Below the pieces are notes generated by a model. That model was given only the letters and a program-made list of their open reading frames with translations, was not told where the DNA came from and did no database searches. Of a DNA stretch of 64,000 nt, positions 37,985 through 47,243 are shown piece by piece. Numbering within the stretch: position 1 is the first letter of the stretch; the number at the start of each line of letters is the position of its first letter. A program made the position numbers and the translations under genes. The stretch comes from Kalmanozyma brasiliensis GHG001 (taxonomy: Eukaryota; Basidiomycota; Ustilaginomycetes; Ustilaginales): NCBI RefSeq assembly GCF_000497045.1, contig NW_015961948.1, forward strand, positions 744,001 through 808,000, written 5' to 3'.

Positions 37985-38790
37985 CTTGACGTTACTTGAG
38001 CAGGGTGGTGAGATTGGGCACCAACGGGCACGCTTATGCGGAATGTACCAGCATTGTATGGTATGGATTGGTTTGCTGCTCAGCGTTTGATCGATGATTG
38101 CTCGAGCTGAGCGCGATGATGGGATGGAGTGAGGTGAGATGAAAGAGAGAACGAGAGGTGGCCGCCAAGAGAGAGCTAGCCAGCCAAGAGAGTTCTGTAA
38201 CTCGGCTGTTGCTCTCCCGCCGCGGCAGGACGGCAACTCAAAACTCTGTCCTGACCTGCTGCCCCGCCTTTGCCTTTGGCTTGCCCTGCAGCTCTCTTTG
38301 CTCGCTCAGCAGACCCTGCTTGGCGTCGTTTTAAGAAGTGAGGAGATGCTGGTCAGGGTCTAACAATCTCAGAAAATGGAACCACCCTGTTGGGCTCAGT
38401 TTTTTATATTCAAATGATGGCGCTTGCCTTGGATACAAACATAAGCACAGGTTAAAATGCATAGTCGACCTCACTTTCGCGGATCTAGGGAGTCGGGCGG
38501 CCGCTTTGGGGCGAGTCCCGTGGCCGAGAACTAGCATCCTTCGTGTCTTCCATCATCTGCTCTATCCTCCCCGAAGCATCATCATCGTGTTGTCACTCCA
38601 GCCAGCTCTGCTAAGCATACACGACTGACCATAGCAGTTGCTTCTGCCTTTTGCGCGCCTCATTCGCCTTTTTCTCGTCACCTCTCTGGATCTCGACTTT
38701 GTCACGCGCCGATCGCGCTTGCATACAGGCGTCGCGTCACTACCAACGCCTTTGTAGTAGCAACGTCTGCAAGACGCATCGAACGCAACT
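37985..38790. other. Divergent promoter between the 7-TM gene and the zinc-cluster regulator
   Basis: About 800 bases separating divergent genes. AT-richer than its neighbours around 38390-38460. No gene or specific site recognised. Confidence 0.5.
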
Positions 38791-41700
38791 ATGGAGGACG
38801 GCTACGATCATCACGAGGCTCCGCCCGCTGCCTACGACGAATCACACAATCCTTCCGTAAAGCAAGACCGAGACGAGCTTGACCACTCGCAGCACGGCTA
38901 CCAACCTCACGCCTCGTATGCCTCCTCGTCTATCAACTTCAGCACTCCCGTCCGCAACTCTCACGCCGAGGCTCAAGCGGCACTCGAAGCGGTGGCCGCT
39001 GCTGCCAGTGCAGGCAAGATCCAGATGTCTCCACCTCACTCGTCTTCTGCCTCTGGCTCGGGTGGCTACATGACCACCCCCGTCAGTGCCGCCGCTGCCG
39101 CTGCCGCTGCTGCTGCAGCTGCTGCAGCCGTGTCAGCGCAGGAGCAGGATCCCGCGTCCCCCGGCGCATCGGCCTCTCCCTTTGGTACTCACCTCGGCAG
39201 GAACAAGGCCTGTCAAAGCTGTCGAGCTCGCAAGCTCAAGTGTGACGGTCAGAAGCCCGTCTGCGGTCAATGTGCTAAGGGCTGGCAGATCAAGTTCCGC
39301 ATGGCTCAGAACAAGGCCAAGAACAAGAAGAAGGCGCAGGATCCTGCCGTCCGAGCCGAACTCGAAAGCTTGCCTGAGACCATGCCGCCATGTGTCTACC
39401 TGCCCATCACCCAGCGAACGCCCAGCCGCTCTGCCCGTGCCTCCATCTCGGGTCAAGACCCGGACAGCTCGTTCGCACCCGATACCCCATCTGGGTCGGC
39501 ATTGCCTCCTATGGATGCTTCACCCATGCCATCCGCCGCAGTCAAAAAGCGGAAGCGCGCCGATGACCCTGCCGACGAACAGGTGCTGCATCTGCAGCAG
39601 GAAGTCCAACAGCTCAAGCAGCGTCTCGCCCAATTTACTGGCGTCTTTAACGGCACGCATCAGGCACTTGATCCCAACCAGGGCGGTGATGCCGCTGGAC
39701 GTCATCCGTCCAAGGACGAGCTCGCCATCGCCCACATGCTTGCCACAAGCATGCCCACGGGCGAAGGCGGCTCCAACGGTATGCCCCTGTCTGGCACCTT
39801 CGACTACCAGCAGGCCGTAGCTGCTGTCGCCGCCAACGGTGGTCTCGGCGGTGGTAACGCCGCCCACTTTGACGTCCTCGACCCCGCGCTCAGCGGTGCC
39901 GCTTATCCTCACCCTAACGCAGCCGAGATTCGCACCGACCCACGCAGCGCAGCGTACAAACAGGCCAAAGTGACCGCTGTTCAGGACGACATGGACGAAG
40001 ACGTCTTTGGCAACCCTCTCCTCGAACTCATGGTCACCAGCTGGCCTGCCGAGTTCCCGCCGCCTAACCTCGTCAACCAATTGGTGTCTACCTACTTTGA
40101 AAAGGCTGCTGTGCAGTCGCTGTTCCTCCATCCCTCTCGCTTCATGGAGAAGCTGTCCCATGGCCCCGGACACCCTCGATACCCAAGTCTCGGTCTGCTA
40201 CACGGCATCTTTGCCCTGGCTTATCCTCGCCTCCGCAGCTCCGATTTGCAGGCGGACGTTGTCGGTCAGAACGTCTTCCACGGCGCTGCTACTGGTGAAA
40301 AGCTCGCCAGTCTCAAGGCCGCCGCCGCCTTCCACGCCAAGAAGGCCAAGGAGCTCGGCAAGCAGGCGACCAAGCAGCATCGTTTCGAAGAGGCAGCTCA
40401 GATCGAGGTTCTGCTGTGTGCCTACTATTACATTCACGATCGATCCATCGAGGCCTGGTTCTCGTCTGGCCATGCATGCTCGCTGCTCAAGGGCATGGAG
40501 CTCAACCGCTTGCCCTCCATCAAGACCTTTGCGTCTTCTCAAGACATCCGCAATCCTCCTGCTGCAGCGAGAAAGCAGCCCAAGCCGGCCGTCTATCGTG
40601 CCGTGCTCAAGGCGCCTGCTGCTAGCCCGCTGGAGCACGAGGAACGCGTTCGTCTCTTTTGGAACTGCTTCTACAGCGACCGTGCTGCCTGCTCCTCGAC
40701 GCACTGGGCGCAGAGCATCGATGACTTGGACATCAAGACTGAGCTGCCTGGTGCCTTTGACGACTTTATCAACAGCACCTCGGACCTCATCTATCGACCA
40801 AGGCAGACGCTCGAGTCTCCGGACCTGTTCACCGATGGTCACTACGATCCTGCCATCCTCCACATCAAGGCGGCGGTGCTCCACTCCAAGTGTGTCAGCC
40901 ATATGTCGAGGCTCCCCATCGATGCCTCCGTGCACGACGTGCTGACGCCTGACTTTTACAAGCTCGACGGCTGGGTTACTGCATTGATCCAGAGCTTCCC
41001 TCGCGAGTGGCGAGATCTCGCCGCGTTCGATCCCACCCTGCGTCCCTCTTCGGGCTTCGACGAGCCGCCTTTCCTCAACGACGGTGTCAACTACCGCCCG
41101 CAGAAGCAGATCAGTCTCATGACCAACCAGCTGGTTCTCGCGCACGCGCTCATGTACGGCAGCTGCATCTCGCTGCACGAGCCTGTGGCGCACCGCATGC
41201 CCGATTCGGCGCGCAAAGCGGCCCAGGCGGCGCAGAGCATCATCAAGATCCTCAAAGTCTTCATTGCCGCTCGCGTCGACCTGCTCCAAGTCGGGTCGTT
41301 GATGACGCTCATGATCGTACTTGCAGCGCGTTCCGTTACGCGGCAGTACAAGAAGAACCGTCGGGAGGCGGTGCAGGCGTATCTGCGAATGCGACGGTCG
41401 CATCCGGACGTGGCGGCGCGAGCATCCGAGGCTGGCTACTCGAGCGGTATCAGTGCGGCCTCCCCCGCGAGCTCCGGCGCTAAAAGCCACGGTGCAACGT
41501 ACAACGCAACGGGAACCATGGGCCTCGACACCTCGGCCTCGGACGTCATCGACGAAGACGAAGCCGCCGCTTCGGCAGAGATCTCCACCGTCGGTTTCTC
41601 GGACAGCCTCGAAGACGAATTGGAATTTGCGCTCGACACGGACGCTGCGCTGCGCGCGCAGATCGACCCGGAAGGCTCCCTCGCCAGTCTGAGGGACGAT

Positions 41701-42114
41701 TTGGAGCTCATCTTCTGGAGCCTGATCAAGTATGGTGAGACCTACCCGCTCGGCGTTGGCCAAGCGAAGGTGGTCGCCCAGCTGCTAGGTAAGGACTATT
41801 CAAGCGAGCTCGAGCAGGCAGGACTGTTCAGGAGGAGTGCGGAACCGAGTGTGTTGGGCAGTGCGAGCGATGCAGGCAGTTGGACGGATCACAATAGCCC
41901 GGCCAACTTTGCCCCGGGTGTCGGCGTCGGGCAGCACGCTAGCCCGCCGCAGGGGATGAGACCCATGCGCGCTCCCCAAGGGCCACAGTACGGTCCTCCC
42001 GGAGCAGGCGGCGCACCAGGCGTGTATGGCAGACCGCCACCCAATGCGGGTGCGGCTAGCGCAGCCAGCTTCTTCCACGCTACAGAAGGTGGTTATCGAT
42101 TGGGCAACTTTTAA
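38791..42114 (+). CDS. Zn2Cys6-type fungal transcription factor with an extended zinc-knuckle loop
   Basis: A 1107-residue regulator. After a polar N-terminus and a 15-20 residue polyalanine run (about residues 97-117) comes the zinc cluster: KACQSCRARKLKCDGQKPVC with Cys141, 144, 151, 158, then Cys161. The sixth Cys is not at the usual 6-8 residue spacing; the next Cys is Cys201, 39 residues on, after a basic QNKAKNKKKAQD stretch. A Leu/Gln-rich coiled coil follows at about 263-285 (VLHLQQEVQQLKQRLAQF), then a fungal-specific transcription factor domain of about 420-790 (LVNQLVSTYFEKAAVQSLFL, then HGIFALAYPRL). The C-terminal part is low complexity. It is probably nuclear and binds DNA as a dimer. 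Target pathway unknown; I find no cluster of metabolic genes around it. Confidence 0.9.
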   Translation: MEDGYDHHEAPPAAYDESHNPSVKQDRDELDHSQHGYQPHASYASSSINFSTPVRNSHAEAQAALEAVAAAASAGKIQMSPPHSSSASGSGGYMTTPVSAAAAAAAAAAAAAAVSAQEQDPASPGASASPFGTHLGRNKACQSCRARKLKCDGQKPVCGQCAKGWQIKFRMAQNKAKNKKKAQDPAVRAELESLPETMPPCVYLPITQRTPSRSARASISGQDPDSSFAPDTPSGSALPPMDASPMPSAAVKKRKRADDPADEQVLHLQQEVQQLKQRLAQFTGVFNGTHQALDPNQGGDAAGRHPSKDELAIAHMLATSMPTGEGGSNGMPLSGTFDYQQAVAAVAANGGLGGGNAAHFDVLDPALSGAAYPHPNAAEIRTDPRSAAYKQAKVTAVQDDMDEDVFGNPLLELMVTSWPAEFPPPNLVNQLVSTYFEKAAVQSLFLHPSRFMEKLSHGPGHPRYPSLGLLHGIFALAYPRLRSSDLQADVVGQNVFHGAATGEKLASLKAAAAFHAKKAKELGKQATKQHRFEEAAQIEVLLCAYYYIHDRSIEAWFSSGHACSLLKGMELNRLPSIKTFASSQDIRNPPAAARKQPKPAVYRAVLKAPAASPLEHEERVRLFWNCFYSDRAACSSTHWAQSIDDLDIKTELPGAFDDFINSTSDLIYRPRQTLESPDLFTDGHYDPAILHIKAAVLHSKCVSHMSRLPIDASVHDVLTPDFYKLDGWVTALIQSFPREWRDLAAFDPTLRPSSGFDEPPFLNDGVNYRPQKQISLMTNQLVLAHALMYGSCISLHEPVAHRMPDSARKAAQAAQSIIKILKVFIAARVDLLQVGSLMTLMIVLAARSVTRQYKKNRREAVQAYLRMRRSHPDVAARASEAGYSSGISAASPASSGAKSHGATYNATGTMGLDTSASDVIDEDEAAASAEISTVGFSDSLEDELEFALDTDAALRAQIDPEGSLASLRDDLELIFWSLIKYGETYPLGVGQAKVVAQLLGKDYSSELEQAGLFRRSAEPSVLGSASDAGSWTDHNSPANFAPGVGVGQHASPPQGMRPMRAPQGPQYGPPGAGGAPGVYGRPPPNAGAASAASFFHATEGGYRLGNF
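39086..39135 (+). repeat. GCC/GCT tract encoding polyalanine
   Basis: Trinucleotide-rich stretch inside the zinc-cluster regulator encoding an almost pure alanine run. Likely length-polymorphic; otherwise of no evident function. Confidence 0.7.
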
Positions 42115-42190
42115 GGCTTTCTTTCACGCAATGTAAGGTTTACCTCGTAACGTCCGTCTTTTGATACCATTGCACTGATATGTCTGTGCC

Positions 42191-44245
42191 TCACTCTTTG
42201 GCCCAGAGCACCTCGACAGGGCAGGGGAAGCTGAGGCAGTACATCTGCTTGTTAGGTGCGACGTCTCGGACGTAATGAATCTCCAACCCGGCTGTTGCTT
42301 GTCCACCATCCCTCCGGTGCCACTCGTGTTCGACATGCGACATGAACTCGTCGCTGGTGGAGAGATGCTTGTAGGTGTTGTAGTTGGGGTGAGAAGTCAA
42401 ATAGTTGCCCACCTCGGCGTCTTGTGTGGAAGCGCTCTTGCGGAGACCTGCAAGGGTTTGGGTGGGCGGTGGGAGGGGTCGAGCTTTGAGCCTGAACGAC
42501 GCATCGGGTGGGATACCGAGCGCGAAGTTGGCCCGGTTGAGAATGTCAAGTGCGGGCGTGAAGGGGTCTTTGCTAAAGCAGTGGACGTGGATCATGGGCG
42601 TGGGTGTCAAGGTTCGATCTGCGGACGAGGCGCGCAAGGAAAGCTCGGATTCAAGCGCAGTCGGCGTGACGATGGTGGCCAGATGAGTGTATGCCCCGCG
42701 GAAGGCGTCGAGGAACTCCAAGGCTGTGGCGGGGAGGTTGAGGATGAAGTGGTCGATCAGGCGACGGGGTTCGTGCCGCGCCGGCTCAGGGGCGCGGGCG
42801 GCGAGGGTGAGGTTTGACAGCTTGTCCGCAGTATCGTTGGTCTCGGTGGTGAAGGAGTTGGTTTTCGCGGCTTGCTTTGCAGCATGCACCTCCCTCATCG
42901 CCTTAGCCTTGACCTTCAACTGCTTGCGCATATCCTCCCGCAATCGCTCATCCTCCATCTCCCCATCAGTCCCATCATACCCCTTCATCCGCCCCGCAAA
43001 CGCCCGCTTCCACGTCTCCTCCATGCTCCACCTTACAAACGCCCTCCCATCCATGCACTTCGCCACCACCCCTCCCTGCCCCTCTGGTCCCTTCCCACCC
43101 TCGTCATCCAACAACACCTTGTTCAACCGCGCGTTCCTCTCCAGACTCTCGAAACTGCTCGGGTTCAAATCGTTCGCAATCACCCACGTCCCCCTCTTCC
43201 CCGCAGGAACGGCAAACGGTCCCACGCCCGCCATCACATCTCCCAACACCTGCCCCACCCTACACCTCCTAATCAATCTCGCGTGCTCCGCATGCAACCT
43301 CGAATTCCAATACACTGATCGAAAATCGAATTCAAACGTGCATTCGCTCTCGCTGACCCGGGCGGTGTACTCGGGAACACCCGCGAGAAGTTCCATCTTG
43401 AAAAAGCGAAACTCGGTATCGATGCTATCGAGCTTGTTGACCACCGTGCGGAGATGCGGGGCGTGTTTGGAGAGGATGATGTGACCAACGAGGAAACGAT
43501 ACGGTGTGTAAACGGGGAGGAGGTTGAGATGCGCAATGTGACCGACGATGGTGAAGCCGGATGGCACGCCGTCTGCTGCAACCAGAGATTGGGGGAGGAG
43601 GGCTTCGAGGATCTGATCCGACGAAAGGTGGTCGTACCCCAGAGAGAGGGTGAATGAGGGCAGGAGATGCAGAGAGTGTTTTTCGATGGTCGAAAGGATG
43701 ATCTCGGGCGTAGGAGAGTCGGCGGGGATGTTGAGAAGCAAGATGCGTTGGGAAGCGTCCCCGCTCGGATGCGGCTGGACGTATCGGACGCCCGCAGCGT
43801 TGAACATGTACGGCATGATCGCTTCGTCTTTTGTGAGAAGCGGGAGCTGACGCCCTGAAAGCACGATGGCTTGGAGATGATGTGAAGAGGTGAAGGTGGG
43901 TTTGAGTTGCTCGAGGAGCCCGGCTGAACCGGACATGGTCTCGAGGAGCGGTTCGGTGCCTGTGAGGCGTGGGACGGCGGTGGGTGCCGAGACGGAGAGC
44001 TTGTGCTGGCGCATGGCTGTGCGTGTCGTCGTCGACGCGCTGGAAGATCCAGGCTGGTCGAGGGACTGAGTCGACATGCTGAACGGACGATAGCAGGTTA
44101 ATCCGCTGTAAGTGTCAGCTCGACGAGAGGTGGACGGTGGACGTGGCTGGGAGAGAACGATTGCGCTTGTCTGATGTCTCACACGACGACTTGTAGTGAA
44201 CGCGGTTCTACGGAAGAGTGGGATGTTGATGCCCCTGGAGAGCAT
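42191..44245 (-). CDS. TRM5: tRNA (guanine-37 N1)-methyltransferase Trm5
   Basis: A 684-residue Trm5. Diagnostic segments are GFTIVGHIAHLNLLPVYTPY, the FLVGHIILSKHAPHLRTVVN stretch, YTARVSESECTFEFDFRSVY, the AdoMet-binding GDVMAGVGPFAVPAGKRG, IANDLNPSSFESLERNARLN, and the LNLPATALEFLDAFRGAY segment near the C-terminus. It makes m1G37 next to the anticodon, preventing frameshifts, in the cytosol/nucleus and, from the same gene in yeast, in mitochondria. The ATG at 44245 gives an acid-free, Arg-rich leader (MLSRGINIPLFRRTAFTTSR) typical of a mitochondrial presequence. A second in-frame ATG at 44077 (residue 57) would give a cytosolic form. The leader overlaps a well-formed 77-nt intron, described separately, that could select between forms. 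Confidence 0.94.
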   Translation of the reverse strand: MLSRGINIPLFRRTAFTTSRRVRHQTSAIVLSQPRPPSTSRRADTYSGLTCYRPFSMSTQSLDQPGSSSASTTTRTAMRQHKLSVSAPTAVPRLTGTEPLLETMSGSAGLLEQLKPTFTSSHHLQAIVLSGRQLPLLTKDEAIMPYMFNAAGVRYVQPHPSGDASQRILLLNIPADSPTPEIILSTIEKHSLHLLPSFTLSLGYDHLSSDQILEALLPQSLVAADGVPSGFTIVGHIAHLNLLPVYTPYRFLVGHIILSKHAPHLRTVVNKLDSIDTEFRFFKMELLAGVPEYTARVSESECTFEFDFRSVYWNSRLHAEHARLIRRCRVGQVLGDVMAGVGPFAVPAGKRGTWVIANDLNPSSFESLERNARLNKVLLDDEGGKGPEGQGGVVAKCMDGRAFVRWSMEETWKRAFAGRMKGYDGTDGEMEDERLREDMRKQLKVKAKAMREVHAAKQAAKTNSFTTETNDTADKLSNLTLAARAPEPARHEPRRLIDHFILNLPATALEFLDAFRGAYTHLATIVTPTALESELSLRASSADRTLTPTPMIHVHCFSKDPFTPALDILNRANFALGIPPDASFRLKARPLPPPTQTLAGLRKSASTQDAEVGNYLTSHPNYNTYKHLSTSDEFMSHVEHEWHRRDGGQATAGLEIHYVRDVAPNKQMYCLSFPCPVEVLWAKE
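44106..44182 (-). other. Predicted 77-nt optional intron in the TRM5 leader
   Basis: Donor GTGAGA at 44177-44182, branch-like GCTGAC about 9 nt before an acceptor TTACAG ending at 44106. The length is not a multiple of three. If retained, ATG 44245 reads through into Trm5 with a mitochondrial leader. If removed, that ATG is thrown out of frame, while an upstream ATG at 44286 is joined in frame to Trm5 codon 48, and ATG 44077 remains available. The splice signals are as good as those of the other predicted introns here. Confidence 0.6.
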
Positions 44246-44469
44246 GTGTGAGGGACTGATGTTGAGGATCGATGTGCTCCAGGCATGGTCGAAGGGAGCG
44301 AAAGAACTTGTTTGCTTCTTCTCACGTCAAAAAGTGTCCGCTGCAAAAACCAATCAAACCCGACATCCGAGATTGACACGGGGAGTTCTCCACATTCGAC
44401 ATGCTGCCACTTCGTACCACCATGACTATCCTTACATTGCTAATGTCTGTACACAGGTGCAGAACATGC

Positions 44470-45360
44470 CTACGCTTCTACATCCGCATCGAGCTCGGGC
44501 GTCCAAAGCACCAGCCTGTTAGAAAACATGTACCTGCTGAACACGAGGTAAAGGTATCGGAACCATTCGAGCTGGGTCTTGTGTTTGAGCATGGCGCGGA
44601 TACCGTTGATGTATTGTTGCGTGCTGGCGAGAATGAGGATCTCGGATGCTGGCTTGTAGTTGGCGCTATCTTGAGCAGGTACGGGTCGACCCGAATACAT
44701 GAAGGTCTCAAACACGGCTAGAGGCGCCGAATTGTACTTTTCCCACACCTCCATCGAGGGCAGCACGTAGAGTGGGAGGTTGCGAGCGACGGCGAGATCA
44801 CGCGTGCCGTTGTAGGCTGCGATGTGGTTCAGATGGCCGGAGATGCCGTGCTTGTCAAAGGTGATGAGCGCGTCGATGGGGGAGGAGCGCTTGAGCGAGT
44901 TGATGTGCTTGCCTACCACCGAGGAGATGTGCTGGGTAGGCCAGGTGGCGTCCATCGAATCCTGAAGTCGTGCGTCATCGAGGTACTTGACTCTGCTCGC
45001 CGATACGCCGAGCTGACCGTAGCTTGCATAGAGCTCCTCGGCCCGCTGATGGCCCAATCCTGCCGCATTCCCTGTCGACAGGCACAAGGCTGACAAGACT
45101 GTGCCCGCCGCGGCGAGCCCTTGGACAGCGGGCGCAAAGAACATGGCCTCGTCATCCGGATGTGCTGTGACGAGTAGCGCTGAAGAAGGCAGGGAGCGTA
45201 TGGAGCCGCTAATGGCGGCGTCCAAGTCAGGGTGCTCGACACGCAAGCCTGATATCAAGTACTGCAGCAGGAACGAGCCGAGGAAGACGGTGAGGAAGAA
45301 TTGCGGATGCGGGATGGCATTCCGCAAATAATGCAGCGGATGCTTAGGTCTATCCGCCAT
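44470..45360 (-). CDS. GPI12: N-acetylglucosaminyl-phosphatidylinositol de-N-acetylase (PIG-L/Gpi12)
   Basis: A 296-residue protein from ATG 45360; an in-frame ATG 28 codons upstream (45444) is possible but adds a non-conserved leader. A single N-terminal transmembrane anchor (about 18-37, FFLTVFLGSFLLQYLISGL) places it in the ER membrane with the catalytic domain in the cytosol. The zinc-site motif AHPDDEAMFF, the LSTGNAAGLGHQRAEELYAS stretch and DALITFDKHGISGHLNH are those of the PIG-L family. It catalyses the second step of GPI-anchor biosynthesis, removing acetate from GlcNAc-PI. A GPI-type secreted protein is encoded at 59.9 kb, but the two are not linked otherwise. Confidence 0.95.
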   Translation of the reverse strand: MADRPKHPLHYLRNAIPHPQFFLTVFLGSFLLQYLISGLRVEHPDLDAAISGSIRSLPSSALLVTAHPDDEAMFFAPAVQGLAAAGTVLSALCLSTGNAAGLGHQRAEELYASYGQLGVSASRVKYLDDARLQDSMDATWPTQHISSVVGKHINSLKRSSPIDALITFDKHGISGHLNHIAAYNGTRDLAVARNLPLYVLPSMEVWEKYNSAPLAVFETFMYSGRPVPAQDSANYKPASEILILASTQQYINGIRAMLKHKTQLEWFRYLYLVFSRYMFSNRLVLWTPELDADVEA

Positions 45361-47243
45361 GATGTTCGATGTGTCGTCGGTGGGAAGAGTGGACAGTTGA
45401 TAGGTAGGAAGGTGGAAGGACATGTGTTGCTTCGAGCAGCTCATGCGGGGTCTCTCGGATCAGAAGAAACGTGCGCACGGCTATGCTGTCAAAATTTTTC
45501 GTATTTGTGTGCTACACCGATGTAACATGAGCAAGCTTTTCGCAAAACGGTGTGAGATCATGATGGCATGAGTTCGGCTAGAGTCGAATTGTTTGCTTGC
45601 GCGCATGCCCGCTAAGCGGGCGCCAGCCAATCTCGTTTCGAGCAGAGGACCGCGAGACTGAAGGTGTGGGGCAATGTCGCGACGTCGACAAGGAGAAGCA
45701 CGCCGATGCTCACCGTCGGCGTAGTGCGAGGTGGCGTGCGTACAAGGAGGCAGTGCCAAAAGTAAGGCTATCTTTGTCTCTCTCTCTCATCCATTGCCTC
45801 GCGTGATCAGATTGTGGGTCGTGATAGGCTCGGTTGGGGAGAATGAGAATCTGCAATCCAAAATGAGGCCATTTGTGACCTCGAAGCGAGCTCGCAAGTC
45901 ATGATTAAGAGATCGACAGAGTGCCAATCCTCGAACCGCACAACTTGAAACTGTAGGTTCGACAAGACTGGACCGATTGTTAGGGTTCCACACGTGCAGT
46001 CAAGGTACTTGAGAGTGTGCTGCTGCTCATCACATGGTCATCGAGAGTGCCACCAAAGGGAGCGACGGCGAAGTACATGGGCGATACGAGGGACGGGACT
46101 GCTGAACGCCATCTTTTGACTGCCCGACGGCTTCCCGCTCTTTGTGAAATTTCGAGGTCCGCTCTAGGGAACCCTTGGCCAAAGTGGCGAAAGGGTCCAC
46201 AGCCACAGTGGCCGCTCTGCAGCTCGAGCCCCACGAAACGAAATTTGTGCAAGCTTGTCTCGCATTTTATCCTAAGTGCCTGTCTCACACCAACCAGATC
46301 TGCCTCTTCAACAGAGACACACACTGTTTGTTGGTCTTGCGATCCAGCACGAGCTCATGTTGTCTGCAAACAAAGTCATCCAGTCGAACAAGGAAACGTA
46401 GGACGAGCAGCACCCTGGCATCCCGTCGGTCAAGAACCAAGGCGAGGATGCATGAAACTCTGGCTGCAGTCTGTGACAACCCACGCTGCCGGCCTGTGTA
46501 ACTTTCCCACAGGCGTGTCACCTGTCACAAGCTCAAGGCGAGAACCCTCTTTTTTCTTCCCCAAGGCTCTCTCTCTCTCTTTCCCCGTCCCGACCTCGCC
46601 CTGCTGCTCTCATGGCACTGTTGCACTGACTAACCTTGGTGATGTGCTGCTCACCCGTTGGCAGAGTTGCTCTCGTGTGACTGCATGGGCTGGAATTATG
46701 CACCTCCAAGTCCCGTCACTCCTTGACTGCGCCGTGAGACTGAAGATATACTGTATATCACCCAACCACCTCAGGACATTTCTACCTCCATCTCTCTTCC
46801 TCCTTGCTCGCTTCTCTCTACTACCACACACATCGCAGCTGCAACCGTCCACAGAACAGCACTCAGTCGCTTCATTTGACCCATCGACAACGTTGGCCGT
46901 TCCCGTCTTCTAATTCGACCATCGTCGAGGTCCGAGCTTCTGCCCCCGGTGACCTTCGAGAACGATCCGGTCAGAGCCTATTGTCTAGCACGGATCGCGT
47001 GCAGAATCCCGCCTTCCCACTCGGAGCCCTCCTATCGCCTAGCTACTCGCACAGCTCGTTGCACTCGTCTCTGGCAACCCGACCCCACTTTCATCTCGTC
47101 TCTCTTCGCAATTCTCCGCGCGACCCAAGCATCCGGTCGTTCTCAAAAGAACGCCAGGAGCCTACAAAAGCGCCTCCCCTTCGCTCAAACCGTCAAGACC
47201 ACCACAAGCCTTCCTCAGGCCCTCTGATCCAATTGCAATAGTC
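45361..47243. other. Long region between GPI12 and the Ser-rich coiled-coil gene
   Basis: About 1.9 kb between divergent genes. Frames up to 298 codons exist on the plus strand (46017-46913) but their composition resembles leader sequence and I see no domain. A CT run is at about 46563-46585. The last 350 bases are C/T-rich and form a likely 5' leader with an open upstream frame that stops three bases before the ATG at 47244. An AAAATTTTT string near 45488 resembles RRPE but sits by a non-ribosomal gene. Confidence 0.5.

Noticed and set aside
40198..41763. 521-codon minus-strand frame antisense to the zinc-cluster regulator
   Set aside because: Mirror of a well-supported coding region with high GC third positions; no domain of its own.
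46017..46913. 298-codon plus-strand frame upstream of the Ser-rich coiled-coil gene
   Set aside because: Trp/Ser/Pro/Cys-rich, leader-like composition with no recognisable motif; more likely promoter and 5' leader.
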